Assembly: GCA_014281115.1 (NCBI GenBank)
Contig: JACONQ010000005.1
Span: 3,224,001-3,288,000, forward strand
DNA length: 64,000 bases
Source of the DNA: Laburnicola sp. R22_1
Taxonomy: Eukaryota; Ascomycota; Dothideomycetes; Pleosporales; Didymosphaeriaceae
Direction of reading: 5' to 3'
The notes under the pieces are model-generated. The model saw only the letters and a program-made list of their open reading frames with translations. It had not been told where the DNA came from and did not search any database. Positions 22,011 to 33,959 of the stretch are shown one piece after another (within the stretch, counting starts at the first letter, position 1; each line of letters starts with the position of its first letter). Both the position numbers and the translations under genes were made by a program.

Positions 22011-23802
22011 AGCTAGCGCATATAGTTCCTGCGCACATAGGGTTCCTGCGCACCTCACCAAAACGCGTCACCTACACAAAACACGTCAGATTTCTCCACA
22101 ACGCTCTTATAATTGCCATTGTGTACACATAGCTTCAAGCGCTGCAGCTGCTGTAACTATAGTAGCTGTATCTGAAGCGCTTACTATAGTAGATCTTTGC
22201 TGCTGAGCTCCTGCAGCCTCAGCTGCGCGTATAGCCTCTACGATAGTCTCTACCTCTGCAAAGCGTCGATTTGGGTCTATTTGAACGCGCTTTTGAGGAC
22301 GCTAAGAGCTAGTAGTCTGTAGATGATACTTAAGGTGTCTTTTCTCTGATTCTAGCCCTGCAGCTCTAGCATTTGCAGCTGCTAGAGCCTTACCTGCTTT
22401 CTGTAGGAGTAGCCGGGTCCTACGACCTAGATTCTCGACGCTCTGGACGTCGCGCTGCGCTATATAGAGATCGCGAGGGCCTTAAGGGGTTGAGAGGAAG
22501 CTCTGAGGCTGCTGCTGAGGCTGCTGCTGATGCGTAGGCGTAGTAGGCCTCTGGGAGACTTGCGACAAGCTGAGCACGTGATTGATGTTGAATGGGCAGA
22601 TACTAGCAGCCTACTAGCTAGCTCGAATCACACGCTTTGTGAAGCCTTCCTCCCTAGCTTGATAATAGCAGGTAATAAAGCGCTCCTTCTTAATAGGTGC
22701 GGCGTCGTCAAGCGATGCAAGCTCCTGGATCTGGCGTCGGTAACTAGACTTGATAACGGAGAAAGGGGCGAGATCTAGAGGCTGTAGGACGTGCGAGGTA
22801 TGCGCAGGTAGGTATAGGAGCTCTATTCAATGCTGTTTACAGAGCTATAGGAACTCTATATTAATGTGGCTGCTGTGGCCGTCGAGGATAAGGAGGCGGT
22901 ACTGGCTATTACCTACAGCCGTCTCAGGTATAAATATGCGCTGCAGCCACTTAACACCTATTGCTTTTGATGTCTATCTGTTCTCTGAGGTTGTATACAG
23001 CCAGCTAGGTACGTAGGACGATGGGAACCAGGTAGTTTGTAGGCTCTGGCCTTTGAAGATGACCGCGCAGCGTAGTTTCCGCCCTATCGCCGACACACAC
23101 TTAATTATAGAGACCCACTCGCGATTCTCTAGAGACCGAATGTAAGCCTTCTTTTTCTGACTACTAGAGAGTACTCTAGTGTTTGTACATACTCTTAGAG
23201 CAACGCTAGTCTTATCTATATTGTATGTATTCTCCGCCTGTATGTTAAGCCGCTGTCAAGTCTGCTTATAGCGCTCTAGGAACGCGCGCAACTGCTCTGG
23301 AGTCGCTGCATCAGCTCTCTGAGCCTCGAGCTTTCTACTAATAACTGAGGCAACGCGTAGCTGTTGCTTAATAAAGTGTGAGAGCTAGAGTTTACTAATA
23401 GGCTGACTATCGCTGTTTATACGTAGGATTTGATTAGCCATTTCTTGAGCGCGAGCGTGTGAGGGAGGGCAGGCGCGTGCGTCTTCTTCGAGGATCCAGT
23501 CTACGAGGAAGTCCTCTTGTAGAGGAGTCAGCCGCTGCTGATGCTGATGGCTGAGCGCACTATTCGTTGCGCCATTAAGACGGTTGCGTAGTGTAGACTT
23601 AGGGACCCCGTACGCCTTAGCTGCAGCCCTTCGGCTAGAAAAAATACCTATAGAGAGATCAGAAAGAGCTCGCGATATAGCAGTCTCACGAGCATCCATT
23701 GTTGCAGAGCGTTGTGGAGAAATCTGACGTGTTTTGTGCAGGTGTCGCGTTTTGGTGAGGTGCGCAGGAACCCTATGTGCGCAGGAACTATATGCGCTAG
23801 CT
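22011..23802 (-). mobile_element. pogo-type DNA transposon C
   Basis: 1,792 bp between TA dinucleotides (22009-22010 and 23803-23804). The inverted ends begin AGCTAGCGCATATAGTTCC. The box GTTCCTGCGCAC repeats at 17-bp spacing (22025 and 22042). Same family as element D. Confidence 0.9.
22107..23699 (-). pseudogene. Element C transposase, RIP-damaged
   Basis: 531 codons without frameshift. It starts MDARETAISRALSDL and has a first HTH (RRAAAKAYGVPKSTLRNRL), a second HTH (TPLQEDFLVDWILEEDARAC) and DDE motifs NIDKTSV, LLILDGHSSH and LQPLDLAPF. The C-terminus has a Gln-rich stretch and a coiled coil. Several TAG/TAA stops. Length and order equal those of element D's transposase. Confidence 0.85.
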
Positions 23803-23933
23803 TATGAGATATACGATTACTATGGCCGGCTGACGTCCCTCTTGGTGAGAATAGCCTAACGAAAACGAATAAAAAAAAGTATTATGCTGCCCCCATTCCC
23901 GTGTCGATACGACCTCCTCAACCAACATACTTT

Positions 23934-25385
23934 CTACAGTCCTTTGAGCAAATCCGGCAACACGTGGTCTTCCGTAAACCTCCAGATGGTGCTGCTATCT
24001 TGCGCTCTCCAAGTGGCACCAGTCCAATGTGTATTTCTCAAACCCTGCAGAGCATACATCTTCTTGTAGATACCGGCCTTGATGTCCTCTGCTCTAGCTT
24101 GCAGATAGAATGGTGCATGTGAGCTGTACGACACAAAGGACGGGTCTGTCTGGCTGAATTCGCTTGGATTTGACTTCTGCAGTTTCTTGAAAGCTTCCTG
24201 GATCTCTGCTTGTACTTGGGTGTCGGGGACAGGATGGATCTTGTTCGAGAGCGGCGCACCGTAGTATGCGAGGAACAAGCCAGGAACGGGACTGTTACCT
24301 ATGTTGTACACGCTAGGTAATATTGGGAGGTTGTACGGTGTTTCTGGGAACGAGTTCGTAATACTGAGAGTGCCGGGCAGACCAGTGTTGTTGAGGATGC
24401 TCGTGTAGTATCCAGTGTTAAGGAGCTTCCCGAAAACTTCTCTTTCATTTGTGCACAAGTCGAAAGGGCGTAGAAGGTCCACCTTCGGAGGGATGGTAAT
24501 CAGAAGCTTCTTTGCCTTGATGAGTTTGAGGCCTGTCGGAGTCGTGACAACGAGCTTGACGGTTGCGTCGCTGCGGTCCGCATATACGACTTCGGATCTC
24601 AGCAACAGACTCTCAGCATCTAGAAGTTCGGCTTGAGCTTTGCTGTACAACTCGCTGTTGTTGTGATGGGCCGTAGTCAAGAATCCACCTTGGAGCTGTT
24701 GTACAAGACTCAGCCCCCAAACCCGCATGTTCTCGACAGTTGGAATCGTAGAGATATCCCCGAGTCCGGCATTGTATTGGTACATGATGCGGATAGCATC
24801 TTCGATTCCATATTTCTTCGCGAACTCTCCAAACGGCAAGAGTAGATCGTCTGGGACATCATCTGGAAGAAACAACCCCTCGTTCAAACGAGGGTACTTC
24901 AGCAACTGTTCAGCGTATTTGGCGAAAGCAGCACCAAGTGCCGCCTGGTTGGCGCTTGTAACATTGACCTCTTTACCAGTCCTCAGATCGTAGTTTCTAG
25001 TCTCCGTCGGTGGCGCAGTCGGATCAGTATCGCTTCCCACAGCTATGAGGGGTACATTGAATCTTGCGAAGTAGTCTCTGACGATGGTGGTGTTATGGAA
25101 GATAAGGACACCCATGTCGATAGGTATGCCAGTTGAGGGATCGATATACGTCTCGGTATGACCACCAATGCGGGCTTTCTTCTCAATCACTACGACTGAT
25201 TTGCCCTTGTCTTTGAGAGAGATGGAAGCGTGAGTCCCCGATGAACCTCCGCCAATGATGGCTACATCGCGTGTGATTGTATTTTGGGGACTGAAAGAGC
25301 TGAGGTCAAACGACGGGTTTGAAGTCGCGAGGGTAGATGGGAGCCAGGCCGTGAGAACGGCCATGCGGGTAAGATGGGAAAGCAT
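23934..25385 (-). CDS. Secreted FAD-dependent oxidoreductase, amine-oxidase-like
   Basis: A single-exon frame of 483 residues. A hydrophobic N-terminus (MAVLTAWLPSTLATS) looks like a signal peptide. A Rossmann dinucleotide site AIIGGGSSGTHAS (42-54) is followed by VVVIEKKARIGGHTETY (64-80), the GG-doublet that binds FAD. The C-terminal HWTGATW (453-459) fits the closing flavin motif. The family holds fungal flavin amine oxidases and beta-cyclopiazonate dehydrogenase-like enzymes. The substrate cannot be read from sequence. No in-frame stops or RIP signs are seen, although transposons lie on both sides. No other secondary-metabolism genes are in the window. Confidence 0.88.
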   Translation of the reverse strand: MLSHLTRMAVLTAWLPSTLATSNPSFDLSSFSPQNTITRDVAIIGGGSSGTHASISLKDKGKSVVVIEKKARIGGHTETYIDPSTGIPIDMGVLIFHNTTIVRDYFARFNVPLIAVGSDTDPTAPPTETRNYDLRTGKEVNVTSANQAALGAAFAKYAEQLLKYPRLNEGLFLPDDVPDDLLLPFGEFAKKYGIEDAIRIMYQYNAGLGDISTIPTVENMRVWGLSLVQQLQGGFLTTAHHNNSELYSKAQAELLDAESLLLRSEVVYADRSDATVKLVVTTPTGLKLIKAKKLLITIPPKVDLLRPFDLCTNEREVFGKLLNTGYYTSILNNTGLPGTLSITNSFPETPYNLPILPSVYNIGNSPVPGLFLAYYGAPLSNKIHPVPDTQVQAEIQEAFKKLQKSNPSEFSQTDPSFVSYSSHAPFYLQARAEDIKAGIYKKMYALQGLRNTHWTGATWRAQDSSTIWRFTEDHVLPDLLKGL

Positions 25386-25465
25386 GACAAAAGATCGTCC
25401 GTCGATACAATCTCTGGGTTGGAGAGAAATCTGAAAGCATATTGGAAACCGGCGTCAAGGAAGGA

Positions 25466-25472
25466 TTTTATA
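25466..25472 (-). promoter_or_regulatory. TATA box of the FAD oxidoreductase gene
   Basis: A minus-strand TATAAAA about 81-87 nt upstream of the start at 25385, a normal distance for a fungal promoter. Confidence 0.55.
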
Positions 25473-25639
25473 CGACTCCGGGACATTCGGAATGCTCGTA
25501 CGCGTTCCCAACTGGGCAGACACGTTGGGAGTAATCTCTGTTAGTGCTGACTCCCCCTGTAACAGGTAATCTTTGAGGTAAATCAACGTTCTTAGCCAAT
25601 TAGAAAGCAGCGATCAATACTCACAAAGGCTAGCCTACA

Positions 25640-25900
25640 CCCTGTACGGCGACCCACATCGCTCTACGCTAGGGCTTATATGGGAGCTTAGTACGTAGGG
25701 GAGTCACTAAAAATGGCAAAGTACGTGCTGTAACCGTACTACGACGTTTTGAGTAAATAGGGGTAGTACGCCAAGATAGGGGATAGAGGGGTAATACGGC
25801 CCGCATATACAATATATGGAAACACGTGAAGACACGTGAAGGCACGTGAAAACACGTGAAAACAAGTAATGTCACATGTCCTTACAGGTGGCGTTATATA
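25640..25900. repeat. Diverged copy of the Mutator-like repeat
   Basis: The segment with TACGCTAGGGCTTATATGGG, CTAAAAATGGCAAAG and GTAACCGTACTACG aligns with the Mutator-like unit around 11400-11436 joined to 16973-17030. That alignment shows the Copia element was inserted into a pre-existing repeat. The outer ends of this copy are not defined. Confidence 0.45.
25821..25860. repeat. Four 10-bp tandem repeats carrying CACGTG
   Basis: Four successive decamers AACACGTGAA, GACACGTGAA, GGCACGTGAA and AACACGTGAA fit exactly into 25821-25860, with a decayed fifth (AACAAGTAAT). Each carries the E-box palindrome CACGTG at one-turn spacing. Confidence 0.85.
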
Positions 25901-26011
25901 GGTAGGCATTTCTCCCCTAGGGTTAATTTGTAATATTACGTGATCTCGAGCCGGCTATTTAACTAGCCACTATATTACGTAATTAATAATTTCTTTAATA
26001 ATATTTTTTAC

Positions 26012-26044
<33 letters not shown>

Positions 26045-26409
26045 TATAATAGTAACTAACTTAACTATTTTATTTAACTTTTTCTTTATAATAAATCTTT
26101 TCTTATAACTAGTAAGCTATATACTACTATTTAGAATCTTACTACTACTACCTATCTTCTCTATACTTCTACTACTACTACTTATTCTTACTCTTATTAC
26201 TTATAGTCCTCTACCTTAATAGTAGTTTAAATAATTACTACTACTTTAATAAGCTTTTTATATTACTACTATATCTCTAGCGTTTTATATATTATAATAT
26301 ACTCTTTTTTTAACTCTAGTTTTTACTTTTATAGTTTTTATTACTTTTATTTTTAGTTATATTTTTAAGCTTTTATAGTATAATCTTTATATTATACTAT
26401 TATTAACGT
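25901..26409. other. AT-rich RIP-eroded DNA with an AAT microsatellite
   Basis: Dominated by TTA, CTA and TAG words, typical of CpA-to-TpA erosion. An (AAT/TAA)n tract lies at about 26009-26047. No gene or recognisable domain. Confidence 0.7.
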
Positions 26410-28273
26410 ACTCCACAACCGAGCGACTCACCCAACCGAGCGACTCACTTTTGCCAAGACCCCACCAAAACGTGCTACTATTAATAGTACAACGCGATGC
26501 CTCAACAACACAACGAACTACTAGCGTCAAACGAAGCTCGTATACAGCTTGCAATCTAGGCTATTAAATAAGACGCGTCACTTTCGCAAAGACGCGCTAC
26601 CGCTATCTATAACATCCCTCAAAAGACCCTCAGCCAACAATGCGCTGGAATCGCCTTCTGACGCAACTGCCCACCCAACACAATAAAGCTTACTGTAAGA
26701 GAGGAGAAGGCGATTATACAGCATGTACTTGACCTAGACTTGCGAGGATTCCCGCCATAGCTTGCTGCTGTAGAGGATATAGCCAATTCTTTGCTAGCTA
26801 AGCGGCATCGCGACCCTGTGGGCCATAACTGGGCTCCAAACTTTGTTAAGCGCTAGCCAGAGCTTAAAGTCAAGTTTAATCGAAAGTACGACTATAAGAG
26901 AGCCCTCTAGGAGGATCCTAAGGTGATACGAGGCTGGTTCCGGCTTGTGGAGAACATAAAGGCTAAGTATGGTATCCTAGATAAGGACACCTACAATTTC
27001 AACAAGTCTGGCTTTATAATGGGCATAATATTAACTGGAGCGGTAGTCACAGGCTCTAAGCGTCGAGGACGGCCAAAGCAGGTGCAGCAGGGCAATAGGG
27101 AGTGGACAACAGTTATCCAAGGCATTAACGCAATGGGGTGGTGGATCCCACCCTTCATTATCTTTGGGGGCAAGCACCACCTCTCCGCCTGGTATAAGGA
27201 GAAGGATCTACCTTATAATTGGGTTATTGCAGTCTCTAAGAACGGCTAGATAACAAATAAGCTTAGTCTGCAATAGCTAAAGCACTTTAATAAGTATACA
27301 AAGAGGCGTACTATTAGTGGAGCACGTTTGCTCATTATTAATGGCCACAAAAGTCACAACTCGCTCGAATTCCAGGATTACTGCAAAAAGAGTAATATTA
27401 TTACTCTCTGTATGCCTCCACATTCGTCGCACCTCTTACAGCCACTTAACGTGGGTTGTTTTGCGCCGTTAAAGAAGGCGTATAGGCGCCAAGCCGAGAA
27501 TCTAATGCGCAACCACATCACGCACATCACCAAAATCAAGTTCCTACCTTGCTTTATTGCTGCTTTTAAGGCTTTAATTACTGAAAGTAATATTAAAGGA
27601 GGCTTTTGAGGTGCTGGCCTAGTGCCCCACAACCCAGAGGCTGTACTATCGCAGCTTGACGTCCGCCTGCGTACGCCTCCAGAATGTACTATTCGCGATA
27701 GTACATAGGAGTCGCAAACTCCGCGAAATAGTACAGAACTTGGGTCACAATTAATGCTGGTTAAGCAGAGGATTCAAAGGCATATAGATAGTTCCCCAAC
27801 TTATATGGTTAAGGCGGTGGAAAAGCTCGTTAAAGGCGCCGAGCTGATAGGGCATTCTTTGGTGTTAATGACTAAACGCAACGCTGAACTTTAAGCTACT
27901 AATAAGGCCGCCACGCGACGTAAATCGCACAAAAGAAAGCGATTGCAGCAAGAAGGAGCTCTTACAGCTAAAGAGGGCCAGCGGCTGGCTACTCTAAAGG
28001 ACTTTGCGGCGCGCAGTGATGGCAAGAAGGCAAAGAAGAGGGCGCGCGTTAATGGAGGCGAGCCAACTCAACGGCGCTGTGAACGCTGCGGCGAGCCTAG
28101 GCACAATAGAACAACGTGTAAATAACCTACAGAAGTAGATTCTGAATAGATTGGCCTATTTAGACTATTGATAATAGTTCGTATTAACTCTGTACTGTCG
28201 TGAATAGTACATGTTTTGGTGGGGTCTTGGCAAAAGTGAGTCGCTCGGTTGGGTGAGTCGCTCGGTCGTGGAG
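26410..28273 (+). mobile_element. pogo-type DNA transposon F
   Basis: 1,864 bp between TA dinucleotides (26408-26409 and 28274-28275). The inverted ends, about 60 bp, begin CTCCACAACCGAGCGACTCA. The box AACCGAGCGACTCAC repeats at exactly 17-bp spacing (26416 and 26433). The right end differs at only one base over the first 50. Confidence 0.92.
26497..28125 (+). pseudogene. Element F transposase with C-terminal zinc knuckle
   Basis: 543 codons with no frameshift but several TAG/TAA/TGA stops. HTH region: RATAIYNIPQKTLSQQ. DDE motifs read NFNKSGF, LLIINGHKSH and LLQPLNVGCF: all three expected catalytic Asp are Asn, so the encoded protein should be inactive. The C-terminus has a basic stretch (KKAKKRARVNGG) and a CCHC knuckle (CERCGEPRHNRTTC), an extra nucleic-acid-binding unit not seen in elements A-E. 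Confidence 0.85.
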
Positions 28274-28275
28274 TA

Positions 28276-28725
28276 CGTTATATTATAAAGACTATATTTT
28301 TACTAATATCTAAATACTAAAAAAGTGCCTTATACTTTAGAATATAAAAGTATAAGGTATAGTAAATTAGCCTAAAGATATTACTAATAGGATACTTAAA
28401 GATAAGCTTTAGAGACCTCTTTAATAATCTTTCTAGTTATATAAAATTACTAAATTTCTAGAAATTATTTTTAACTTCGCCTAGCTAGTTATCTATACCC
28501 TAACTAAATTTAATAATAGCTATATTACTATAGATATTAGACTTAGATATAATATTAGGTTACTAGAAAGTAGTTATTACGTTGCTAAATATAATAGATA
28601 AAGAGATAAAGATTTAGTGTACTAGGTATTATTAATATTATAAGAGTAGGTAGACTTTATATACTATATATATAGTAAACTATAGTTACGTTATAACTAC
28701 TAAATTATAAGTATAATAACTAAAC
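28276..28725. other. AT-rich RIP-eroded spacer
   Basis: About 450 bp between elements F and G, made largely of TA, TAT and CTA words. No feature recognised. Confidence 0.6.
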
Positions 28726-28727
28726 TA

Positions 28728-30207
28728 CGGAGGTGCCTTTCAAAAGTTCTGTCTGCCAAGGAAAGCCACAACGCCACCAAAACGCCACATATTGCTGATC
28801 TATCTAACTCGCTTTTCTCCTCTCCCTTTAAGGTACTCATTGCCACCTTTAAGCTTAATAATCTTAGGGATATGTTTAACAATACGCTCAATCTAAGCTT
28901 GTATCTTTGATTAAGGGGGGTCTCGCTAGCATCTCTCCTACGCCTTAATACCCTCTGCTCTTGATTAAGGAGCTCCCTTCTTTGTAGTCTCTCTCTTTAT
29001 ATAGAACCAGCATAGCTCAATGCAGTTGCAGTCTGGTGAGTTGCCACACTAGAGCAACTTTGTGACCTTGTACAGACTGTACACTGTATCCTAATAGTGG
29101 TGTGCATGCGCAGGTGCCTTATCCTCTATTACCACAGTCTGTGGCCTATCCTTTATACACTCCTGCGCGAAGGGCAGAAGCTTAGGGATAAGAACGCACG
29201 TCTGGTATCGCCACCAATCAATGCCTCCACCAGAGCTGCGTACGAGCTTGCCATTCTTGGCTGTCCATTTCCATTGAGGTTTCTTGCCTGGCTTGTTGCG
29301 TAGTCCTGTCCTCCTCATAGCTGTGTTCAGCTCCCACTTATCTCGCATCAAAGGCTCGAGCTCAGCGTTCAGCTCACTAATCCTTTGAGCAGCTATCTGC
29401 TTCTCTACCTTAGTCTCTGGCTTGTAGACATAGCAAGGACCCTTCTTGTCGTACGTAAAGCAGCCCCAGAACATGAACTCAGAGTATCCCTTCCATCTCT
29501 CACGTATACAGCTCTTGACTACGCGCTCCTCAGGTCTCCTCCATATTCTGTATCCACCACAGCAATGACTAAGAACAACAGAAGTCTCATCTGTCTATAT
29601 AACGTTCTTCCAATCCTTAAGCGTCCAAGTAACGTGCTCAAGCGCCCACTTTAATCTCTCAGTCCTTATCTTCTATGTCAACCCAGGCTTCCTCGTTGGC
29701 TTTGTCTTGTGGTATCCAGCCTCTCTCAAGACTCGCCAGACAGTAGTAGCTAAGAGATCTATCCCTCACAGACTAAGCCCACCAGCTACGTCAGCGCAGG
29801 TCTTTTTACGTCCATATCTGTCGCGGCATACTTATTGTAATACCTCCTCCTTGACCTCCTGCGTCTGTTTGGATGGGCGCCCAGAGCGAGGAGCGTCTTG
29901 AACGTGGTGTGGGAGGATCTTGAGAGGCAGAACGTTGGGCTCGAAGCCAGCAGCAATAGCTCGGCTGTAGATACGATTAATTGTGCGTGGTTTAATGCCA
30001 GTGAGCTCTGAGACTTAAGAGGTTGACTTGCCAACAGATAGTAATTTAAGAGTAACAACAAGAGTACGCGTATACACGTCAGTATTGGGGGCCATGGTTG
30101 ATTAGAAGAGAGATCAGATTGCTCCTATCTCAAGTATTTTAGTGCCAAGAGCTGGGCGTTGTGGTGGCGCTTTTAGCGTCAGACAGAACTTTTGAAAGGC
30201 ACCTCCG
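28728..30207 (-). mobile_element. Tc1/mariner-type DNA transposon G
   Basis: 1,480 bp between TA dinucleotides (28726-28727 and 30208-30209). The inverted ends begin CGGAGGTGCCTTTCAAAAGT. There is no 17-bp box repeat, unlike the pogo group. Its ends resemble those of element H. Confidence 0.9.
28790..30095 (-). pseudogene. Element G transposase (Tc1/mariner DDE), damaged
   Basis: Starts at 30095 (MAPNTDVYTRTLVVTLKLLS). Motifs: homeodomain-like HTH (VSELTGIKPRTINRIYSRAI), first catalytic Asp in TDETSVV, second in VVIEDKAPAHAHH, and third block NSPDCNCIELCW (family form SPDxNxIE). A 127-residue stretch (29474-29091) is uninterrupted. Stops and a frame break occur elsewhere. Confidence 0.82.
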
Positions 30208-30209
30208 TA

Positions 30210-31964
30210 TACTTAAGTATCTTATTATTTATACTACTTTTATAGATATAACTCTATAGTTTGCTATAACTAGGCTAGTAAATAGGTTTGGAGTACCTAG
30301 CTTAGGTATAGGGTTAGGTTAGAGTCGTATAGACCCTAAGTATAGGTTAGGTTAAGGTTGTATGGACTCTAGGTTGCACAAACCCTAGGTATAGGTTAGA
30401 TTAGGTTATATAGACTTTTAGATATAGGTTAGATTAGAGTACCTATTAGAGTTACGTAACTTATATTATATAAAATTAATAGTAATAAGATTAGTAACTT
30501 TAGTTACTTTCTAAAGATATATAAGAAAAGAAATTTAAGTAAAAGTAAAATTAATACTATTTTGCTATTAATATGTCTATTAATATGTCTATTAATTATA
30601 TTTTATTATTGCTAACACTATAATAGCGCTAAGGCCTTAACTACTTTTATAATAGCTACTTCTAGTAGAAAGAAGTTAGTAGCTTACTATCTAAAACCTT
30701 AGAATCTTATATAGTTTTAATAGTCTTCTTATTAGCTAGTAGCTTATATAAATTATTCTCTTTATTTAATAGTGCTATGTTTTCTAAATTATTCTCTCCT
30801 ATATTAGAATCTAAATTTTTATAGATTACTTATTAGATATTATAAACTTTACTATTATAACCTTTTAAATTATTTAAGTAGTAAGATTATACCTTTAATT
30901 TCTAATTACATCCCTACTAGTGTTAAAAACGCGCTTAATACCTACCTATAAAATCTGCACTACTAGAATATTCTTTACAACCTATATAAGTTAGGAGTAA
31001 AATATTTAATAAACTTTCTACTATACTAGTATATTAAAGCTATTACTCTTTTTAACTATAGACGTACTTAGATATATATTTTTTTCTATTTAAGTTAGAC
31101 CTAAGTTATAATTAATATTTAGTATAGCTAAACTTTAGCTAGAGGTAGAGAGGCTACTAGACTATAAACTAACTAGCAAAAAGGCTTTTAAAACTATTTA
31201 CTACCTTATAACTATTTTAGGTTAGTATTTAAGACTAGAGTAAAGTTCCTAGCTATTAGGCTATTATAGTAATTAAGATACTTTAGAAACTATTAGTAGA
31301 ATATATACTTGTTCTAGATCTTCTATATTTTATTCTATATAACTATTAGTATATAACTATAATAAATAGCAATAATTATAATACTTTATACGCTATAAGC
31401 TTTTATAAAGGATCTATTATTATTATATAGTTAAATAAGAAACTTTTCTTCTTATCTATTCTTAAGTAATACTTATATAACTTCTTTTATCCTATCTTAG
31501 CTATAGCCTATATAGTTTCTAGCTATCTAATATTATTTAACTCTTTAATAAGCTTATTATTTATCTTATTTAGGAAATTAAAAAGCTAGTTATATATAAG
31601 CTAGATATATAGAACCTAGGATTTCTAGTTTTTATTTAAGAAGTTTATAGCCTTTTTAAACTTTTAGAGTATAAAGGTAATTAACTTAAAATATAACTAT
31701 TCTAGAGCTAATAGTTAAAGTTTCTTAAGGTCATTAAAGTCTACCTTTATAGTGTTGCTTTAAGCAAAAGTATTTAATCTTTTAGTTATTTTTATTATAA
31801 TCTTCTTCTCTAGCTATATATTAATATTTATCTAAAGCTTTAGTGCGTGCTTGCATATATTATATATAGAGTTCTATTTTATTTAGATATTTTAAATTAT
31901 AGATAATTGCTTCTTTAGTAGTGTGTTACTCTATATTATAAGAAATTACTTAAAGTACTATAGT
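30210..31964. other. AT-rich RIP-eroded DNA, pre-Gypsy target (left side)
   Basis: Extreme TA bias, no usable frame. An imperfect repeat of GGTATAGGTTAGGTTA-like words spans about 30284-30440 (period about 45-60 bp). This block was joined to 58337 onward before the Gypsy element inserted. Confidence 0.55.
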
Positions 31965-32171
31965 AATGTAAGGGTACTAGGGGGTTATTACGACGTATAT
32001 AAGATAACTAGTAGTTAGAATTTAAATATAAAATAGTAGTAATACCTATATAAGGTAGGTACGTAGGTAGGCTATATACATAGCCTTGCTTAGAATCTTG
32101 CTTAGTAATTACGCTAGTTTTAAAAGAGTAATATAATATAAGTAAGAGGCCCGCACCTTAGATTAGTAACA
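31965..32171 (-). repeat. Gypsy 3' LTR
   Basis: Shares most of its sequence with 58131-58336 (TGTAAGGGTACTAGGG versus TGTAAGGATACTAGGG; shared GCCCGCACCTTAGATTAGTA). Left flank AGTAA. Confidence 0.75.
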
Positions 32172-33959
32172 CTAATCTCCCCTTTTAGCAGCAACTCTAG
32201 TGCTACTAAAATCCATTTCTATATAACTATATATTAATATCTATATAACTATTACACTCTATTACATACTATTATATACTATTACGTTTTATTATACTTT
32301 ATTTCTAATTATTACAATCTTTATAGTAAGTTACTAGTAATTACTATAAATTTAATCTAACTTATTAACGTCTATTAGTATTATTATATTATTATTATTA
32401 CTAAAGTTATTATTATGTAAGACGGTATAAGCTGCCTTACTAAAAGAGTTACTATAGGGAGGATTCCTAGAGGGACTACTATCTATCGCTAACTTAAGAC
32501 CTATATCTATCTATCTCTAGGCATCTAAGTAAGCATCTATAATAAAGATAGCAGTAAGATATATAATAATATTCTAATATATAACTAGCTTATTAAAGTT
32601 ATATAGTATAGTAGGCTTTTTAGAATTCTTAGCGTAGAAACTAGTAATAAGTTAAGAGTAGTTAAGTAGGTTATAGTAAGGCTCCTAGATAGAATTATTA
32701 AACCTATTCTATATAACTTTAAACTCTATAACGCTATAATTAGATATATATAAGGCTTTTTAACTTATTTAAATAATAGATAAGTATAGTCTTTACCTTA
32801 TATTCTTTATTAGTGCACTTATCTAGCGGTATATTATCTTTATTATACGTCTAACTATTAAGCGGTTGCTTATTATATAGGTGTAGTAGCTATAGGTAGA
32901 ATAGTCGGCTTACTAAATATCTTTTTTAACCTATTTTTTTAATTTAAGGTTAAAGTAGGTTAAGATAGAAGATTATTATATACTATGTATAACACCTAAT
33001 TCTAATTAAAAACCAACCTTAAATACTACCTAATAACGCGATAATAGTTTAAACTCACTTATATCTTATCTACACCTTATAAGCTTCTAACCTATATAAA
33101 ATTTACTTATGCTGTATATAGCACACCTAGTTTATTGCTACCACTATTATTAGCTATCCTCGCTTATGCCGCTACGCGACATACTTGCTTAGATAAGCTA
33201 ACTTAATAGCAATAATAGCAATAATAGTTAGAAGGATCTTATAGATCTATATAACGCTCTTGCTACCTTATAGCTTATTAATAAACACCTTATTCTTCTT
33301 CTTTTATATCCCCTACTAGATTCTATTACTAATAAGAAGCAATTGCATTTACTAAAGCAGAAATTTAATCTTATAGTCCTTTATAAACTAACTAAGCTGC
33401 TAACCTAACTAGTATACTAAGACTGCCTTATAAATAGTTAAGTATACCTACCCCTCGCGCTAGATAAGTATTTAGATAAAATAAAACTCTAGTGTAGTTA
33501 CTTTAATAGCAGCGGCGCGTATCTTTAGCGTGTACTTTTTAGTAACAGCAAGTACTTCTTTAGAAATAACGTTAATACCTAGAAGAATAGTAGAGTATAA
33601 AGAGATAGTAGGAGATTTATTAAAAACAACCTTAATGCGGTAATAGAGTAATAAATATATATCTAGTATATATTACTCTTATCCTACTTATAAAGTAGTA
33701 CATACCTATTAATATATTAACTTATATTATTTGCAATAATCTAGATAGTAGTTTATAACTTAGAATAGTAGAGGAAGAATAGATAACTATAGCGTAGCCG
33801 CGCTAAAGTTTTATTCCTCTCCTAAAGTTTAAAGTAGCCTCTTTATAAAAACTTTACATATAGGAGCTATGCGCGCTAAGACCGCTAAGCTTGCTTAGTA
33901 GTTTAAACGCGCTTTTTTTATAATTACTACCTTTTTTACGCTTTTTTTAATTACTAAGC
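32172..33959. other. AT-rich stretch between Gypsy pol and 3' LTR
   Basis: 1.8 kb without an assignable protein. A plus-strand reading around 33190-33900 looks like a decayed Gln-rich frame (runs of CAA/TAG/TAA codons), possibly another insertion or an antisense frame. Confidence 0.4.

Noticed and set aside
25821..25860. 10-bp repeats as a CRISPR or coding repeat
   Set aside because: No spacers; the open frame over it is an accident of the repeat period.
11791..28125. Recurrent TAG in otherwise good frames, suggesting stop-codon reassignment or readthrough
   Set aside because: TAA also occurs, the stops fall at Gln or Trp positions as shown by sister copies (for example Trp in E against TAG in B), and the host genes at the left use normal stops. 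CpA-to-TpA mutation explains it.
30284..30440. TTAGG-like words as an interstitial telomere
   Set aside because: The unit is GGTTAGGTTA-like and irregular, not an array of TTAGGG, and it sits in RIP-eroded DNA.
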